This document shows positions 16,748 to 25,435 of a stretch of DNA of 64,000 nucleotides, one piece after another. The stretch is taken from contig NZ_NPEV01000003.1 in NCBI RefSeq assembly GCF_003258835.1, forward strand, positions 1 through 64,000, read 5' to 3'. This DNA comes from Rhodobium orientis (GTDB lineage: Bacteria; Pseudomonadota; Alphaproteobacteria; Rhizobiales; Rhodobiaceae). The translations under genes and the position numbers were made by a program. Positions within the stretch are counted from its first letter, which is position 1; every line of letters begins with the position of its first letter. The notes beneath the pieces are model-generated. The model did no database searches and was not told the DNA's origin. It saw nothing but the letters and a program-made list of their open reading frames with translations.

Positions 16748-17677
16748 TCAGCCTCCCGGTCTCGGAAGGGCCGACATCGAGAACGCCTCCCCCGGCGACA
16801 CGATCAGGCCGGCGGCGAAGCGCAGGGCGACGGCAAGCACCAGAAGGGCCAGCAGTGCGCGCAACTGCCCGCCCTTGAAGTGCCGGCCGGCCGCGGCGCC
16901 GAACTGGGCGCCGAAGATGCCACCGATCATCAGGCAGAAGGCCAGAACCACATCGACGCTCCAGGAGGTTGCGGCATGCAGCACCGTCGATGTCGCCATC
17001 ACCGCCAGCACCTGCAGGAGCGCGGTGCCGATGACCACGGAACCCGGGACCCTCAGGATATAGACGAGCGCCGGCACCAGGAGGAAGCCGCCGCCGGTGC
17101 CGAGCATCGCCGCCACGAAGCCGACGCTGAGGCCGATCATCAGGACCGGCAGCACGCTGATATAGAGCTTGGAGCGCTTGAACCGCAGCCGGAACGGCAG
17201 GCCCTGGATCCGGGTGTGATGGCGCGCCAGCTTGGCATGGATGTCGGTGTCGTGCCTGTGGTTGAGCGCGGCGCGCACCGCCTCGCGCAGCATCAGGACG
17301 CCGAGCGTGCCGAGGAGGACAACATAGGAACCGGCGATGACGAGGTCGAGCTGGCCGAGCGACCTCAGGATATCGAAGGTCGCCACGCCTGCGATGGCCC
17401 CGATGACGCCCGACAGGACGAGATAGAGCGCCAGATGCACATCGATGCCGTCGCGCCGCCAGTGGGAGAGCGTCGCCGGCGTCGAGGCGGCGACGATCTG
17501 GGCGCTGACCGAGCCGACCGCGACCGGCGCGGGAATGCCGGAAAAGACCAGCAGGGGCGTCAGCAGGAAGCCGCCGCCGACACCGAACAGGCGCGACAGG
17601 AACCCGACCGCCGCACCGAGGGCGGCGAGATAGAAGACGTTGAACGAAAGGTCCGCGATCGGAAGGTAGATCTGCAC
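16748..17677 (-). CDS. TauE/SafE (TSUP) family membrane transporter
   Basis: Polytopic membrane protein, about 309 residues with 8 or more hydrophobic segments and the family signature GFLSRLFGVGGGFLLTPLL near the N-terminus, echoed in the second half (GFVAAMLGTGGGFLLVPAL). Relatives export sulfite, sulfoacetate or other small organic sulfur anions. I chose the GTG at 17677, which gives the familiar start (M)QIYLPIA; the ATG at 17704 lies at the edge of a repeat element. Placement between the sulfatase operon and the maturase suggests a role in disposing of a sulfur anion, but the repeat at 17701-17822 may separate transcription. Confidence 0.88.
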   Translation of the reverse strand: MQIYLPIADLSFNVFYLAALGAAVGFLSRLFGVGGGFLLTPLLVFSGIPAPVAVGSVSAQIVAASTPATLSHWRRDGIDVHLALYLVLSGVIGAIAGVATFDILRSLGQLDLVIAGSYVVLLGTLGVLMLREAVRAALNHRHDTDIHAKLARHHTRIQGLPFRLRFKRSKLYISVLPVLMIGLSVGFVAAMLGTGGGFLLVPALVYILRVPGSVVIGTALLQVLAVMATSTVLHAATSWSVDVVLAFCLMIGGIFGAQFGAAAGRHFKGGQLRALLALLVLAVALRFAAGLIVSPGEAFSMSALPRPGG

Positions 17678-17700
17678 GGTCGACGCCTGTCCCTGCCAGA

Positions 17701-17822
17701 GCATTTCACGCGATTACAGAACCGCCCGAAACGCCCTAACCTTTTGTTTTGACGCGTATTCTTATCCGAAAACCGGTCTTTCACTTTTCGCTGTCGCGGA
17801 CCTGTGGTTCGGGAATACGCTC
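17701..17822 (-). repeat. Dispersed palindromic repeat, copy 2
   Basis: Non-coding element between the SmoS-like gene and the TauE-like gene. It contains an outer inverted repeat, GCGTATTC (17756-17763) with GAATACGC (17815-17822), and the inner block CCGAAAACCGGT. It shares CGTATTCTT(A/G)TCCGAAAACC and GGTTCGGGAATACGCT with the copy at 63575-63640, and a more diverged pattern with 5903-6006 in the opposite orientation. Confidence 0.75.
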
Positions 17823-17848
17823 CAGGGCGCGGACGCCCCGGCGCCACC

Positions 17849-18622
17849 TCAGCTCATCCACTGCCCGCCATCGACGTTGAAGCACTGGGAGACGATGTAG
17901 TCGGCTTCGCTGGTGGCGAGGAAGATCGCCATGCCGGTGAGGTCCTCGGCCTTGCCCATGCGGCCATAGGGAACGCCGAGGCCGACTTCCTTCTTCTTCT
18001 CGCCCGGCTCCTTGTGCTCAAGCTTGGCAAAGAAGCCGTCGACCCCGTCCCAGTGCTCGCCGTCGACGACGCCGGGCGCGATGGCGTTGACGTTGATGCC
18101 GTATTTGATGAGGTCGAGGCCGGCCGACTGGGTGAAGGAGATGATCGCCGCCTTGGTGGCGCAATAGACCGCGACCAGCGCCTCGCCGCGGCGCCCGGCC
18201 TGGCTCGCCATGTTGATGATCTTGCCGCCGCCGCCGCGTGAGATCATGTGCTTGGCGACCGCCTGCAGGGTGAACACCGCGCCGGTGAAGTTGACGGCAA
18301 AGACCTTGTCGTAGTCCTCACGGGTGATCTCCACGATCGGCGCGGCGGTGAAGAGCGCCGCATTGTTGATCAGGATGTCGATGCGGCCGAGCTTGTCGAC
18401 CGCCTCGGCGACGCCGGCATCGATGCTTTCCTGCCGGGTCACGTCCATGTCGATGGCGATGGCCGCCTCGCCGAGTTCGGCGGCCGCTTCGCGCGCCCGC
18501 GCGATGTTGATGTCGGCGATCGCCACCCTGGCGCCCTCGCGGACATAGGCCTTTGCGTAGGCGAAACCGATGCCGCGCGCGGCTCCGGTAATCAGCGCTG
18601 TCTTTCCATCCAAACGTTTCAT
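17849..18622 (-). CDS. smoS: Sorbitol (L-iditol) dehydrogenase-like SDR
   Basis: Short-chain dehydrogenase of 257 residues, the length of Rhodobacter SmoS, which it resembles from memory over long stretches. NAD-binding TGAARGIG near the N-terminus, NNAAL, catalytic Ser in INMASQAGRRGEA, Y-x3-K in VYCATKAAI, and the characteristic IAPGVVDGEHWDGVD and NVDGGQWMS end. SmoS oxidises D-glucitol to D-fructose and related polyols with NAD. Start at MKRLDGKTAL; the ATG at 18658 is less likely. It directly follows a SmoK-like ATPase gene, as in the polyol operon of Rhodobacter. The true substrate here may be a desulfated polyol. Confidence 0.9.
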   Translation of the reverse strand: MKRLDGKTALITGAARGIGFAYAKAYVREGARVAIADINIARAREAAAELGEAAIAIDMDVTRQESIDAGVAEAVDKLGRIDILINNAALFTAAPIVEITREDYDKVFAVNFTGAVFTLQAVAKHMISRGGGGKIINMASQAGRRGEALVAVYCATKAAIISFTQSAGLDLIKYGINVNAIAPGVVDGEHWDGVDGFFAKLEHKEPGEKKKEVGLGVPYGRMGKAEDLTGMAIFLATSEADYIVSQCFNVDGGQWMS

Positions 18623-18666
18623 GTCGATCGGTCCTCGATTTCCGGCCGGGCGTTCCACGTCCCGGC

Positions 18667-19677
<1,011 letters not shown>

Positions 19678-19701
19678 GCGCGATGCCGCTCCCTTTGACG
19701 C

Positions 19702-21162
19702 TCAGTAGTCGGCGATACGTTCCGGACCGGCGCCGGAGACCATCATCATTGCCGAGAAGTGCTTCAGCACAAGATCCGCCCTCAGCGCCGCATGGTCCGG
19801 ATCGTCCCAGAGGTCGTTGAGTTCGTCCGGATCGGTTTCCAGATCGAACAGCTCGCCGGTGCCCTGGTCGTGATAGACCGCGATCTTGTAGCGTCCGTCG
19901 AAATACATGGTGCCGCGGGAGCCGACGAAACCCGGGCTGCGCAGCGCGTCATGGTACTCGCTGAGGACGTAATCCTTGTGATGTGCCGCGTCCGTCTCGC
20001 CCGTCAGCAGCGGCCAGAGCGACAGGCCCTGGTTTTGCTGCGGCGGGGAAAGGCTCGCTGCCTCGCAGAGCGTTGCCGGCAGGTCGACGAGTTCGACCAG
20101 CGCGTCGGAGCGCAGGCCCTCGCGCACCCGCCCCGGCATCGAGGCGATCATCGGCACATGGACGAGGCCCTCATAGAAGCGGCAGCCCTTGTAGAGCAGG
20201 CCGTGGTCGCCGAGCATCTCGCCATGGTCCGACATGAAGAGGATCAGGGTGTCGTTGCGCTGGCCGGTTTCGTCGAGCCAGGCGACGAGCTTGCCGACCA
20301 TATCGTCGATCTGGGCGATCATCGCCGCGTAGGCGGCGCGGATGCGGCCGACATCGTAATGGTCCGGCGGCGTGTCGTGGCTGATCCTGCCGGCCGGCTC
20401 GACCGGGACAAGGGTTGGGTCGACCGGGCGCTGGGTCTGCTGGTCGACGCCTGAGAGCTTCTTGTGGTGCTCCAGGTCCGACGGCGCGAAGATCGGTGCC
20501 GGCATCTCGGCCGGATCGAAGCGCTCGTACCATTCCTTCGGCGGATCGAAGGGCGGATGGGGGTCGTAGAGATTGATCGACAGCATCCAGGGTCTGTCGT
20601 CGTCCTTGCTGCCCATGAAGCCGAGTGCGCGATCCATGGCCCAGGCGACCTGGCTGTGTTCGGCATCGACCGGATGGCTGACGATGTCGTTCGACGGCTT
20701 GTAGGCCTCGCGGATATCGACGCCGCGTTCGGCAAGCCAGTCCTGGTAATCGTGCCCGTCGGGCCAGTCGGGTCCGGGGTGCTGCGACCAGTAGAATTCG
20801 TCGTAGCCGTCCTCGGTCGGCCGCTTTTCGATCATGTCCTGCGCGGCGGAAAGGTGCAGCTTGCCGATCAGTCCGGTGCGGTATCCCGATTCCTGGAACA
20901 CCCGCGGCACCAGCTTCAGGTGGGAGGGAAACCCGACATTGCCGTTGCGCTGGACCTGGTGGGCGATCGGATACATGCCGGTCAGGAACGAGGCGCGCGA
21001 CGGCGTGCAGATCGGGCTCTGGGTATAGGCGCGGGTGAAGGCCACGCCCTGATCGGCCAGCCGATCGAGATGCGGCGTCCTGGCGCCGGCAAATCCGAGG
21101 CCGGAGAGCGTGTCCCAGCGCTGTTGATCGGTGCAGATCCAGAGGATGTTCGGGCGGCTCAT
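19702..21162 (-). CDS. Type I sulfatase, Cys-type active site
   Basis: Alkaline-phosphatase-superfamily sulfatase of 486 residues that hydrolyses a sulfate ester. The modification site is C52 in SPICTPSRASFLTG, the C-x-P-S-R signature converted to formylglycine. Metal site: D12-Q13 near the start (ICTDQQRW) and the later FMSDHGEMLGDHGLLYKG. No signal peptide is seen, so it should act in the cytoplasm on an imported sulfate ester, consistent with the ABC importer around it. Start at MSRPNILW rather than the ATG six codons upstream. The maturase is encoded downstream at 15526-16740. It is not of the choline-sulfatase subgroup by its N-terminal sequence. Confidence 0.93.
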   Translation of the reverse strand: MSRPNILWICTDQQRWDTLSGLGFAGARTPHLDRLADQGVAFTRAYTQSPICTPSRASFLTGMYPIAHQVQRNGNVGFPSHLKLVPRVFQESGYRTGLIGKLHLSAAQDMIEKRPTEDGYDEFYWSQHPGPDWPDGHDYQDWLAERGVDIREAYKPSNDIVSHPVDAEHSQVAWAMDRALGFMGSKDDDRPWMLSINLYDPHPPFDPPKEWYERFDPAEMPAPIFAPSDLEHHKKLSGVDQQTQRPVDPTLVPVEPAGRISHDTPPDHYDVGRIRAAYAAMIAQIDDMVGKLVAWLDETGQRNDTLILFMSDHGEMLGDHGLLYKGCRFYEGLVHVPMIASMPGRVREGLRSDALVELVDLPATLCEAASLSPPQQNQGLSLWPLLTGETDAAHHKDYVLSEYHDALRSPGFVGSRGTMYFDGRYKIAVYHDQGTGELFDLETDPDELNDLWDDPDHAALRADLVLKHFSAMMMVSGAGPERIADY

Positions 21163-21181
21163 GTCAATTCGGTCCTGCATG

Positions 21182-21271
21182 CCCCGGTGTTGCCGGGGTC
21201 ATTCTTCCGGCCGGGCCGGGTTGGAAGAAGAAGGGGGAAGCGGCAGTGTGGGAGGAAGCACCGCCGCTTCC
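21182..21271 (-). promoter_or_regulatory. Two stem-loops between binding-protein and sulfatase genes
   Basis: Hairpin CCCCGG-TGTTG-CCGGGG at 21182-21198 and a longer one at 21236-21271 pairing GGAAGCGGC with GCCGCTTCC. They lie just downstream of the binding-protein gene. As in other ABC operons, they could stabilise the upstream message and lower expression of the sulfatase, ATPase and dehydrogenase genes. Neither has a T-run, so full termination is unlikely. Confidence 0.55.
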
Positions 21272-21287
21272 AGTTGGGCATCGGGTC

Positions 21288-22616
21288 TTATTTCAGGTAA
21301 CCGGCCCGCTTCAGCAGCTTCTCCACATCCGCCTGGGCATCGTCGAGGGCTTCCCGGGCGGATTTCTCGCCGGTGACGACCTGCTGCAGCGCAAGGCCGA
21401 CGCGGTCGCCCATTTCCCGGAATTCCGGGATCGGCAGCCGGTAGTTGGGCTCGCCCAGTTCCAGGGCCTTCGAATAGGCCTCGGTGAAGGACATGCCGTA
21501 GCCGAAGTCGTAGCCATGGGCCTTGACGAAGGCCGGATGGGACCAGACCGAACTGCGGGTGACCGCCAGGAAGGTCGAGTTCGCGGCGATATCGAGCACG
21601 GTGTCGCGCGACGTCACCCAGAGCACGAAGGCCTTGGCGGCATCGACGTTGCGGGATGCGGCGCCGACCACGTAGCCCTGCGCGGTGAACGGTGCGAACT
21701 GGCCGGCCGGGCCGCCCGGGGGCGGTGCGAAACCGACCTTGCCGACCACCTTGGAGAGCTCCGGATCGAGGATGCGGCCGGCGAGCGGAGCGCCTTCCAC
21801 GACCATCGGCACGTTGCCCTGCTGCATAGCGACGACGACGTCGTCATAGCCGGCCGAGACCGAGCCGGGGATGCCGTGATTGTTGAGGAGATCGGCATAG
21901 AGCCCGGCCGCCTTGACGGCCGCCGGCGAGTTGACGGTCGGCGTCATGTCGTCGGGGAAGTCCTTGACCCAGGTCCCGCCCTCGCCGAGCATGATCTGGG
22001 TCCAGTACCAGATGTTCTCCGAGGTCGACGGCTTGCCGCGCATGGCCGTGCAGGGGGCGACGCCCTTGTCCTTCAGCGCACCGCACAGGGTCAGCATGTC
22101 TTCCCAGGTTTCGGGCGGCGCGGTCAGGCCGGCCTCCTCGATCATCGGGCCGTTCCAGTAATAGAGCTGGGTGGCGGCAAAGTAGGGCAGGCCCATCACC
22201 TTGCCGTCATAGGTGAAGGCCTTGACGGTCGAGGGGATGAAGTCGTCGACGTCGAAGTTTTCCGACGCGATGGCATCGTCGAGCGGGCTGAGCCGGCCGG
22301 CGGCGGCAAAGCGCGAGACGTCGGACGCCTCCAGGAAGAAAACGTCATAGGCCGGCGAGCCGGTCGACAGTTCCACGGCGATCTTCTGCACCGCCTGGCC
22401 GAAGGCATAGAGATCGTATTCGACAGTGGCGCCGGTCGCCTCCTGGAAAGCGGCGACGCGCTTCTGGACTTCGATGTCCCAGGGCTGCTGGGTGGAGAGC
22501 ACGCGGATCGTCACGCCGTCATAGGGCTTGTCCTGTGCGCTCGCGGTACCGAGCCCGAGCGCCATGATACCGGCTGCCGCCAGGGCGGCGATCTTGCTGA
22601 GGTTTTGTCGTTGCAT
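21288..22616 (-). CDS. Sugar/polyol ABC transporter substrate-binding protein
   Basis: Periplasmic binding protein of the extracellular solute-binding family 1, 442 residues. Signal peptide IAALAAAGIMALGLGTASAQ, then VTIRVLSTQQPWDI opening the first lobe; FIPSTVKAFTYDGKVMGLPY is typical of the family. GAGGAGGAAAACG gives a strong ribosome-binding site. It binds the ligand for permeases 22663-24362. A sulfated polyol or sugar is the likely ligand given the cytoplasmic sulfatase in the same operon; relatives also bind unmodified polyols. Confidence 0.94.
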   Translation of the reverse strand: MQRQNLSKIAALAAAGIMALGLGTASAQDKPYDGVTIRVLSTQQPWDIEVQKRVAAFQEATGATVEYDLYAFGQAVQKIAVELSTGSPAYDVFFLEASDVSRFAAAGRLSPLDDAIASENFDVDDFIPSTVKAFTYDGKVMGLPYFAATQLYYWNGPMIEEAGLTAPPETWEDMLTLCGALKDKGVAPCTAMRGKPSTSENIWYWTQIMLGEGGTWVKDFPDDMTPTVNSPAAVKAAGLYADLLNNHGIPGSVSAGYDDVVVAMQQGNVPMVVEGAPLAGRILDPELSKVVGKVGFAPPPGGPAGQFAPFTAQGYVVGAASRNVDAAKAFVLWVTSRDTVLDIAANSTFLAVTRSSVWSHPAFVKAHGYDFGYGMSFTEAYSKALELGEPNYRLPIPEFREMGDRVGLALQQVVTGEKSAREALDDAQADVEKLLKRAGYLK

Positions 22617-22662
22617 CGTTTTCCTCCTCCTCAGTTGGTTGGACGTTTGCTGGGGTAGTGAC

Positions 22663-23478
22663 TCAGCCCTTGACGCCTCCTGCGGCGGTCTGGACGAAGT
22701 ATTTGCGGATGCCGATGGCGAAGATCGCCACGGGCAAAAGGATCAGGATACCGGCGGCGGCGATCTTGCCCCACTCGGTTCCCGCGTAGCCCATGTAGTT
22801 GAGGATCGCGATCGCCGCGGTCTTGGCCTCGAAGCGCGTCAGCGTCAGGGCGAACAGGAACTCGTTCCAGGAAAAGATGAAGACCAGGATGGCCGCGCTC
22901 GCGATCCCCGGCGCCGCCATCGGGATAGCGACCTTGGTGAAGGCCTGGAACCGGGTCGCGCCGTCGACGCGCGCCGCCTCCTCGATCTCATAGGGGATGC
23001 CGTCGAAGAAGGAGATCAGGATCCAGATCGCCAGCGGCGCGGTGAACACCGTGTTGATGAGCACGAGGCCGAGGCGCGTGTCGATCAGGCCGATCTCGTT
23101 GAAGACCATGAAATAGGGGATCACATAGATCATCCCCGGTGCGGCGCGCACCAGCAGCACCCAGGAGAGAAGCGGGATCTTCGCCGGCGAGCGCAGCCGC
23201 GACAGCCCGTAGGCCGCCGGCAGGGCGAGCAGCATGGAAAAGACCACGGTGAGCGAGGAGATGATCACCGAATTCAGGAACGAGCCCATGAAGCGCCGGT
23301 CGGTCAGCACCTCGCGGTAGTTCTCCAGGGTGAAATCGCCGATCAGCACCGGCGGCTTGGCGAAGATGTCGAGCTGGCCCTTGAACGAGGTCGACAGCAG
23401 CCAGACGACCGGTGCCACCAGGAAGACGATGAAGACCGTCGCGACGACATAGGCAAAGAGCTTCTCGGCCGGCTTCAT
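22663..23478 (-). CDS. Carbohydrate ABC permease (MalG type)
   Basis: Inner-membrane permease of 271 residues with six predicted helices. It begins with a cytoplasmic stretch and helix YVVATVFIVFLVAPVVWLL, as in MalG/UgpE. The EAA loop is EIEEAARVDGATRFQAFTKV, then AIPMAAPG. It overlaps the preceding permease gene by four bases and forms the heterodimeric pore with it. Confidence 0.94.
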   Translation of the reverse strand: MKPAEKLFAYVVATVFIVFLVAPVVWLLSTSFKGQLDIFAKPPVLIGDFTLENYREVLTDRRFMGSFLNSVIISSLTVVFSMLLALPAAYGLSRLRSPAKIPLLSWVLLVRAAPGMIYVIPYFMVFNEIGLIDTRLGLVLINTVFTAPLAIWILISFFDGIPYEIEEAARVDGATRFQAFTKVAIPMAAPGIASAAILVFIFSWNEFLFALTLTRFEAKTAAIAILNYMGYAGTEWGKIAAAGILILLPVAIFAIGIRKYFVQTAAGGVKG

Positions 23479-24362
23479 GACCGCGCCTCCCGCCCTTCGC
23501 GCCGGGCGATGTTGATGAGGAACGGTGCCGTCGCGCCCATCATGGCGACGAAGAAGAAGAAGATAATGGTCGCGGCGTAATCGACGCGCAGATATTCGAA
23601 GCCGTTGACATAGGCGTAGTAGTTGATCGGCTCGGTCGAGCCGGCAGGGCCGCCGCCGGTCAGAACGAAGATGATCGGGAAGATCGCCAGCGCCTCAAGG
23701 ATGCGGAACACGGTAACGGTGACGATCACCGGCAGCATTTCCGGCACGGAGATGTACCAGTGGCGCTGGAACCAGTTGGCGCCGTCGATGCGCGCCGCCT
23801 CGTATTGCTCCTCGCCGATCGATTCCAGCGCCGACAGCATCAGGAGCGCGACGAAGGGCGTGCCGACCCATACCGAGGTGGCGACGACGACGGCGAGCGC
23901 GCTCGACGGCATCGACAGCAGGTCGAGGCTGAGGTCCATGCCGAACAGGCTGGCGCCGTAGGTGAGACCGCCCGCGCCCGGAACGATGAACAGCTTCCAG
24001 ACCAGGCCGGAAACGGCGGGCGGAATGACGGCCGGCAGCAGGAAGGCGATGCGCATCCAGCCCATGCCCGGCAGCTTTTCCTTCAGGATCATCGCCAGCA
24101 GGAGGCCGATGACGATCTGCAGCGCCACGGGAATGAAGATCAGTTCGACCGTCACCACCAGGGAATTGAGGAAACGGTCGTCGGTGAAGAGCTCGAAATA
24201 GTTCTCCAGTCCGATGAAGACCGGACCGGCCGCCGAGGTCAGCTTGATATAGAACAAACTGATACCGAACGTAATCAATATGGGAAGGACGGTGATCGCG
24301 ACCAATGTCAGAAAGGTCGGCAGAATCAGGGTCATTAGGCCTTTATTGGCCGGATTTTTCAT
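23475..24362 (-). CDS. Sugar ABC permease (MalF/UgpA type)
   Basis: First gene of the sulfate-ester operon, 295 residues, six helices, family B permease. EAA loop EQYEAARIDGANWFQRHWYI, then SVPEML. GGGAGGAAAAAA lies before the ATG. The start is 97 bases from the divergent LysR gene, with a perfect palindrome between them, so the operon is probably under LysR control. Confidence 0.94.
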   Translation of the reverse strand: MKNPANKGLMTLILPTFLTLVAITVLPILITFGISLFYIKLTSAAGPVFIGLENYFELFTDDRFLNSLVVTVELIFIPVALQIVIGLLLAMILKEKLPGMGWMRIAFLLPAVIPPAVSGLVWKLFIVPGAGGLTYGASLFGMDLSLDLLSMPSSALAVVVATSVWVGTPFVALLMLSALESIGEEQYEAARIDGANWFQRHWYISVPEMLPVIVTVTVFRILEALAIFPIIFVLTGGGPAGSTEPINYYAYVNGFEYLRVDYAATIIFFFFVAMMGATAPFLINIARREGREARS

Positions 24363-24422
24363 TTTTTTCCTCCCTTAATTCCGGTTTGTGACGCAAGCGC
24401 GACCATTGCGCAAATATCAATC

Positions 24423-24439
24423 TTCGATAATATATCGAA
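24423..24439. promoter_or_regulatory. Palindromic candidate LysR operator
   Basis: TTCGATA-ATA-TATCGAA, a perfect 7+3+7 palindrome inside the 96-base region between the sugar-permease operon and the divergent LysR gene, ending 19 bases before the LysR start. It contains a T-N11-A core of the kind bound by LysR proteins. Position and symmetry make it a good autoregulatory/operon control site. Confidence 0.6.
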
Positions 24440-24458
24440 AAAACTGATAGCTGATGCC

Positions 24459-25334
24459 ATGGAAGACTACATCCGTTTTCTCGCCGTCGCCGAGCACCGC
24501 TCGATCTCGCGCGCGGCCGAAGCCCTGCACGTCTCGCAGCCGGCGCTGTCGCGCACCATCAGCCTGATGGAGGAGGATCTGGGCACGCGATTGTTCGTGC
24601 GCACGCGCCAGGGCGTGCAACTTTCTGAGGCCGGCAAGACGCTCTATCTTTACGCCAGCCGCGCGGTCCGGGCGATCAACAATGCGCGCGAGGAAATCGA
24701 CTATTCCCTGCGCCAGACGGACCTCGTCCTCAGGATCTGCTGCGGCGATAGCTGGGGGTTCGGCATCCTGCCGCCGATCGTGCAGCGGTTTTCCGAGGCC
24801 CACCCGGATGTCTTCATCCAGGTGGACATTCTCGACCATGAAAGCCGCATCCAGAGCCTTGAGACGCGCAGCCACGCCATCGCCTTCGGCGTGATCTCGC
24901 CGGAGGTGCTGGCGACCCGCGCCTATGATTTCGAGCCGCTGATCGAAGCGCCCTACGACGTCTACTGCGACGAGGCCCACCCGTTGCGGGCGAAGGCCGA
25001 GGTGACGGCCGCGGACCTGTTGTCGTTCCACTGGATCAACCACAAGTTCGAGTATGACTACGACCCGTCATACGCCTTGAAGACCAAGCGGCATTTCGCG
25101 CTTCGCACCAATGCCATCCTGCACGCCATCGGTGTCATGCGCGGATCGACGTACCTGTTGTCCACCGCCAAGACGCTGAAGGGCCATTTCGCGCGGGCCG
25201 GCATCGTGCCGCTGATCGAGGACCCGGAAAGCCCCGTCTTCGTCTCCGGCGCGATCACCGCCCGCACCGCCCACCAGCGCTCCGCCAGCCGCGAATTCCT
25301 GGCCTATGTCCGCGCCACGCTCGGCAACGGCTGA
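24459..25334 (+). CDS. LysR-family transcriptional regulator
   Basis: Standard-length LysR protein (291 residues). N-terminal HTH (SISRAAEALHVSQPALSRTI), then the periplasmic-binding-protein-like effector domain. It is divergent from the polyol/sulfate-ester ABC operon with a palindromic site between, which points to local control. The effector is probably the imported compound or a breakdown product (inference). Confidence 0.93.
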   Translation: MEDYIRFLAVAEHRSISRAAEALHVSQPALSRTISLMEEDLGTRLFVRTRQGVQLSEAGKTLYLYASRAVRAINNAREEIDYSLRQTDLVLRICCGDSWGFGILPPIVQRFSEAHPDVFIQVDILDHESRIQSLETRSHAIAFGVISPEVLATRAYDFEPLIEAPYDVYCDEAHPLRAKAEVTAADLLSFHWINHKFEYDYDPSYALKTKRHFALRTNAILHAIGVMRGSTYLLSTAKTLKGHFARAGIVPLIEDPESPVFVSGAITARTAHQRSASREFLAYVRATLGNG

Positions 25335-25435
25335 GGGGATGGGGTGATGGTTGCGCAAAGGGGAGGTTCGACCAAATCCGAAGGCCGCCCCTGCCCGGCC
25401 GGCCAGGACAGAGGTCCGCTTGGATGCCCCCTGCC

